Of a stretch of 64,000 bases of DNA, positions 63,786 to 64,000 are shown piece by piece. Position 1 is the first letter of the stretch. Every line of letters begins with the position of its first letter. The stretch is taken from assembly GCF_023015905.1 (NCBI RefSeq), contig NZ_JALKBD010000023.1, positions 1-64,000 on the forward strand, read 5' to 3'. The translations under genes and the position numbers were made by a program. The notes under the pieces were generated by a model that worked only from the letters and a program-made list of their open reading frames with translations, did not search any database and was not told the origin of the DNA. Origin of the DNA: Arenibacter sp. F20364 (GTDB lineage Bacteria > Bacteroidota > Bacteroidia > Flavobacteriales > Flavobacteriaceae).

Positions 63786-64000
63786 TTATTCTACATTTAA
63801 GTAGGTTCCCTGATCAAAAGTAAATACTTCGGAAGGTGTCCTAGCTTCCTTAAAAAGCAATTTCATTTCGGCTACAATTTCTGGGTAATCCTTGGCAATA
63901 TTGTTTTCTTCACCCAAATCGGCATCCAGATCATAAAGTTCCATCTGATTCTCGGTCGATTCAAAAACATTGTACTTTACAGCTTTCCAATTGCCTTTTC
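63786..64000 (-). CDS. C-terminal end of a sulfatase (continues beyond window)
   Basis: The minus-strand frame, open to the window edge, reads KGNWKAVKYNVFES, then ENQMELYDLDADLGEENNIAKDYPEIV, and ends with QGTYLNVE and TAA at 63786. The 'WKAVKYNVF...ELYDLDADLGEENNIA' pattern is the standard C-terminal subdomain of S1 sulfatases. The catalytic part is outside the window. Followed by its own terminator, so it is the last gene of its transcript. Confidence 0.85.
   Translation of the reverse strand, partial: KGNWKAVKYNVFESTENQMELYDLDADLGEENNIAKDYPEIVAEMKLLFKEARTPSEVFTFDQGTYLNVE

Overview
The window looks like a marine Bacteroidota chromosome, most likely Flavobacteriaceae. The reasons are three SusC/SusD pairs, FecR-type anti-sigma/ECF sigma pairs, a hybrid two-component regulator, many formylglycine sulfatases, moderate-to-low GC and weak Shine-Dalgarno sequences. 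Genus cannot be fixed from the sequence alone. No rRNA, tRNA, CRISPR array or complete insertion sequence was seen.

Layout. (1) 1-15.7 kb, module A: truncated FAD oxidoreductase, sulfatase, GH95, sulfatase with a HEAT-like tail, SusD, STN-type SusC and FecR on the minus strand, with the ECF sigma gene divergent on the plus strand. (2) 15.9-23.1 kb, module B: a minus-strand operon alkaline-phosphatase-superfamily enzyme > SusC > SusD, with a divergent TetR gene and two matching palindromic operators between them. (3) 23.5-32.5 kb, plus strand: TPR histidine kinase and response regulator, a beta-propeller amidohydrolase, and a second GH95. (4) 32.8-42.8 kb, minus strand: hybrid two-component regulator, then DUF1549/DUF1553 cytochrome lipoprotein, DUF1501 protein, and a DUF2231/cytochrome/LRR gene broken by an in-frame TGA. 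(5) 42.9-45.4 kb: repeat-rich AT-rich stretch with a DUF433/PIN-like toxin-antitoxin pair and a copy of the sigma-gene/GH140-gene tail junction. (6) 45.5-58.2 kb, module C: GH141-like, two divergent GH29-like enzymes, SusD, STN-type SusC and FecR on minus, ECF sigma on plus. (7) 58.3-64 kb, minus: GH140-like, sulfatase with PA14-like domain, GH30-like, and the 3' end of another sulfatase.

How it fits together. The combination of several sulfatases with GH95, GH29-like and GH141-like enzymes points to a sulfated, fucose-rich polysaccharide such as algal fucoidan, perhaps with galactose branches. This is inference from family membership; no substrate can be read from sequence. Modules A and C share one regulatory logic: substrate binding at an STN-type SusC is presumably signalled through FecR to the divergent ECF sigma factor. 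Module B has a different logic (TetR) and a phosphatase-like enzyme, so it may import something else. The cytochrome/DUF1553/DUF1501 cluster beside the hybrid regulator has no assigned biochemical role and is the best candidate for undescribed biology here.

Genome dynamics are visible. About 170 bp of the sigma/GH140 junction occurs as direct repeats at 42.9 and 58.2 kb, bracketing module C. The FAD gene ends abruptly at an inverted repeat, and one gene carries a nonsense codon. Families of near-identical terminator hairpins and palindromic intergenic repeats recur.
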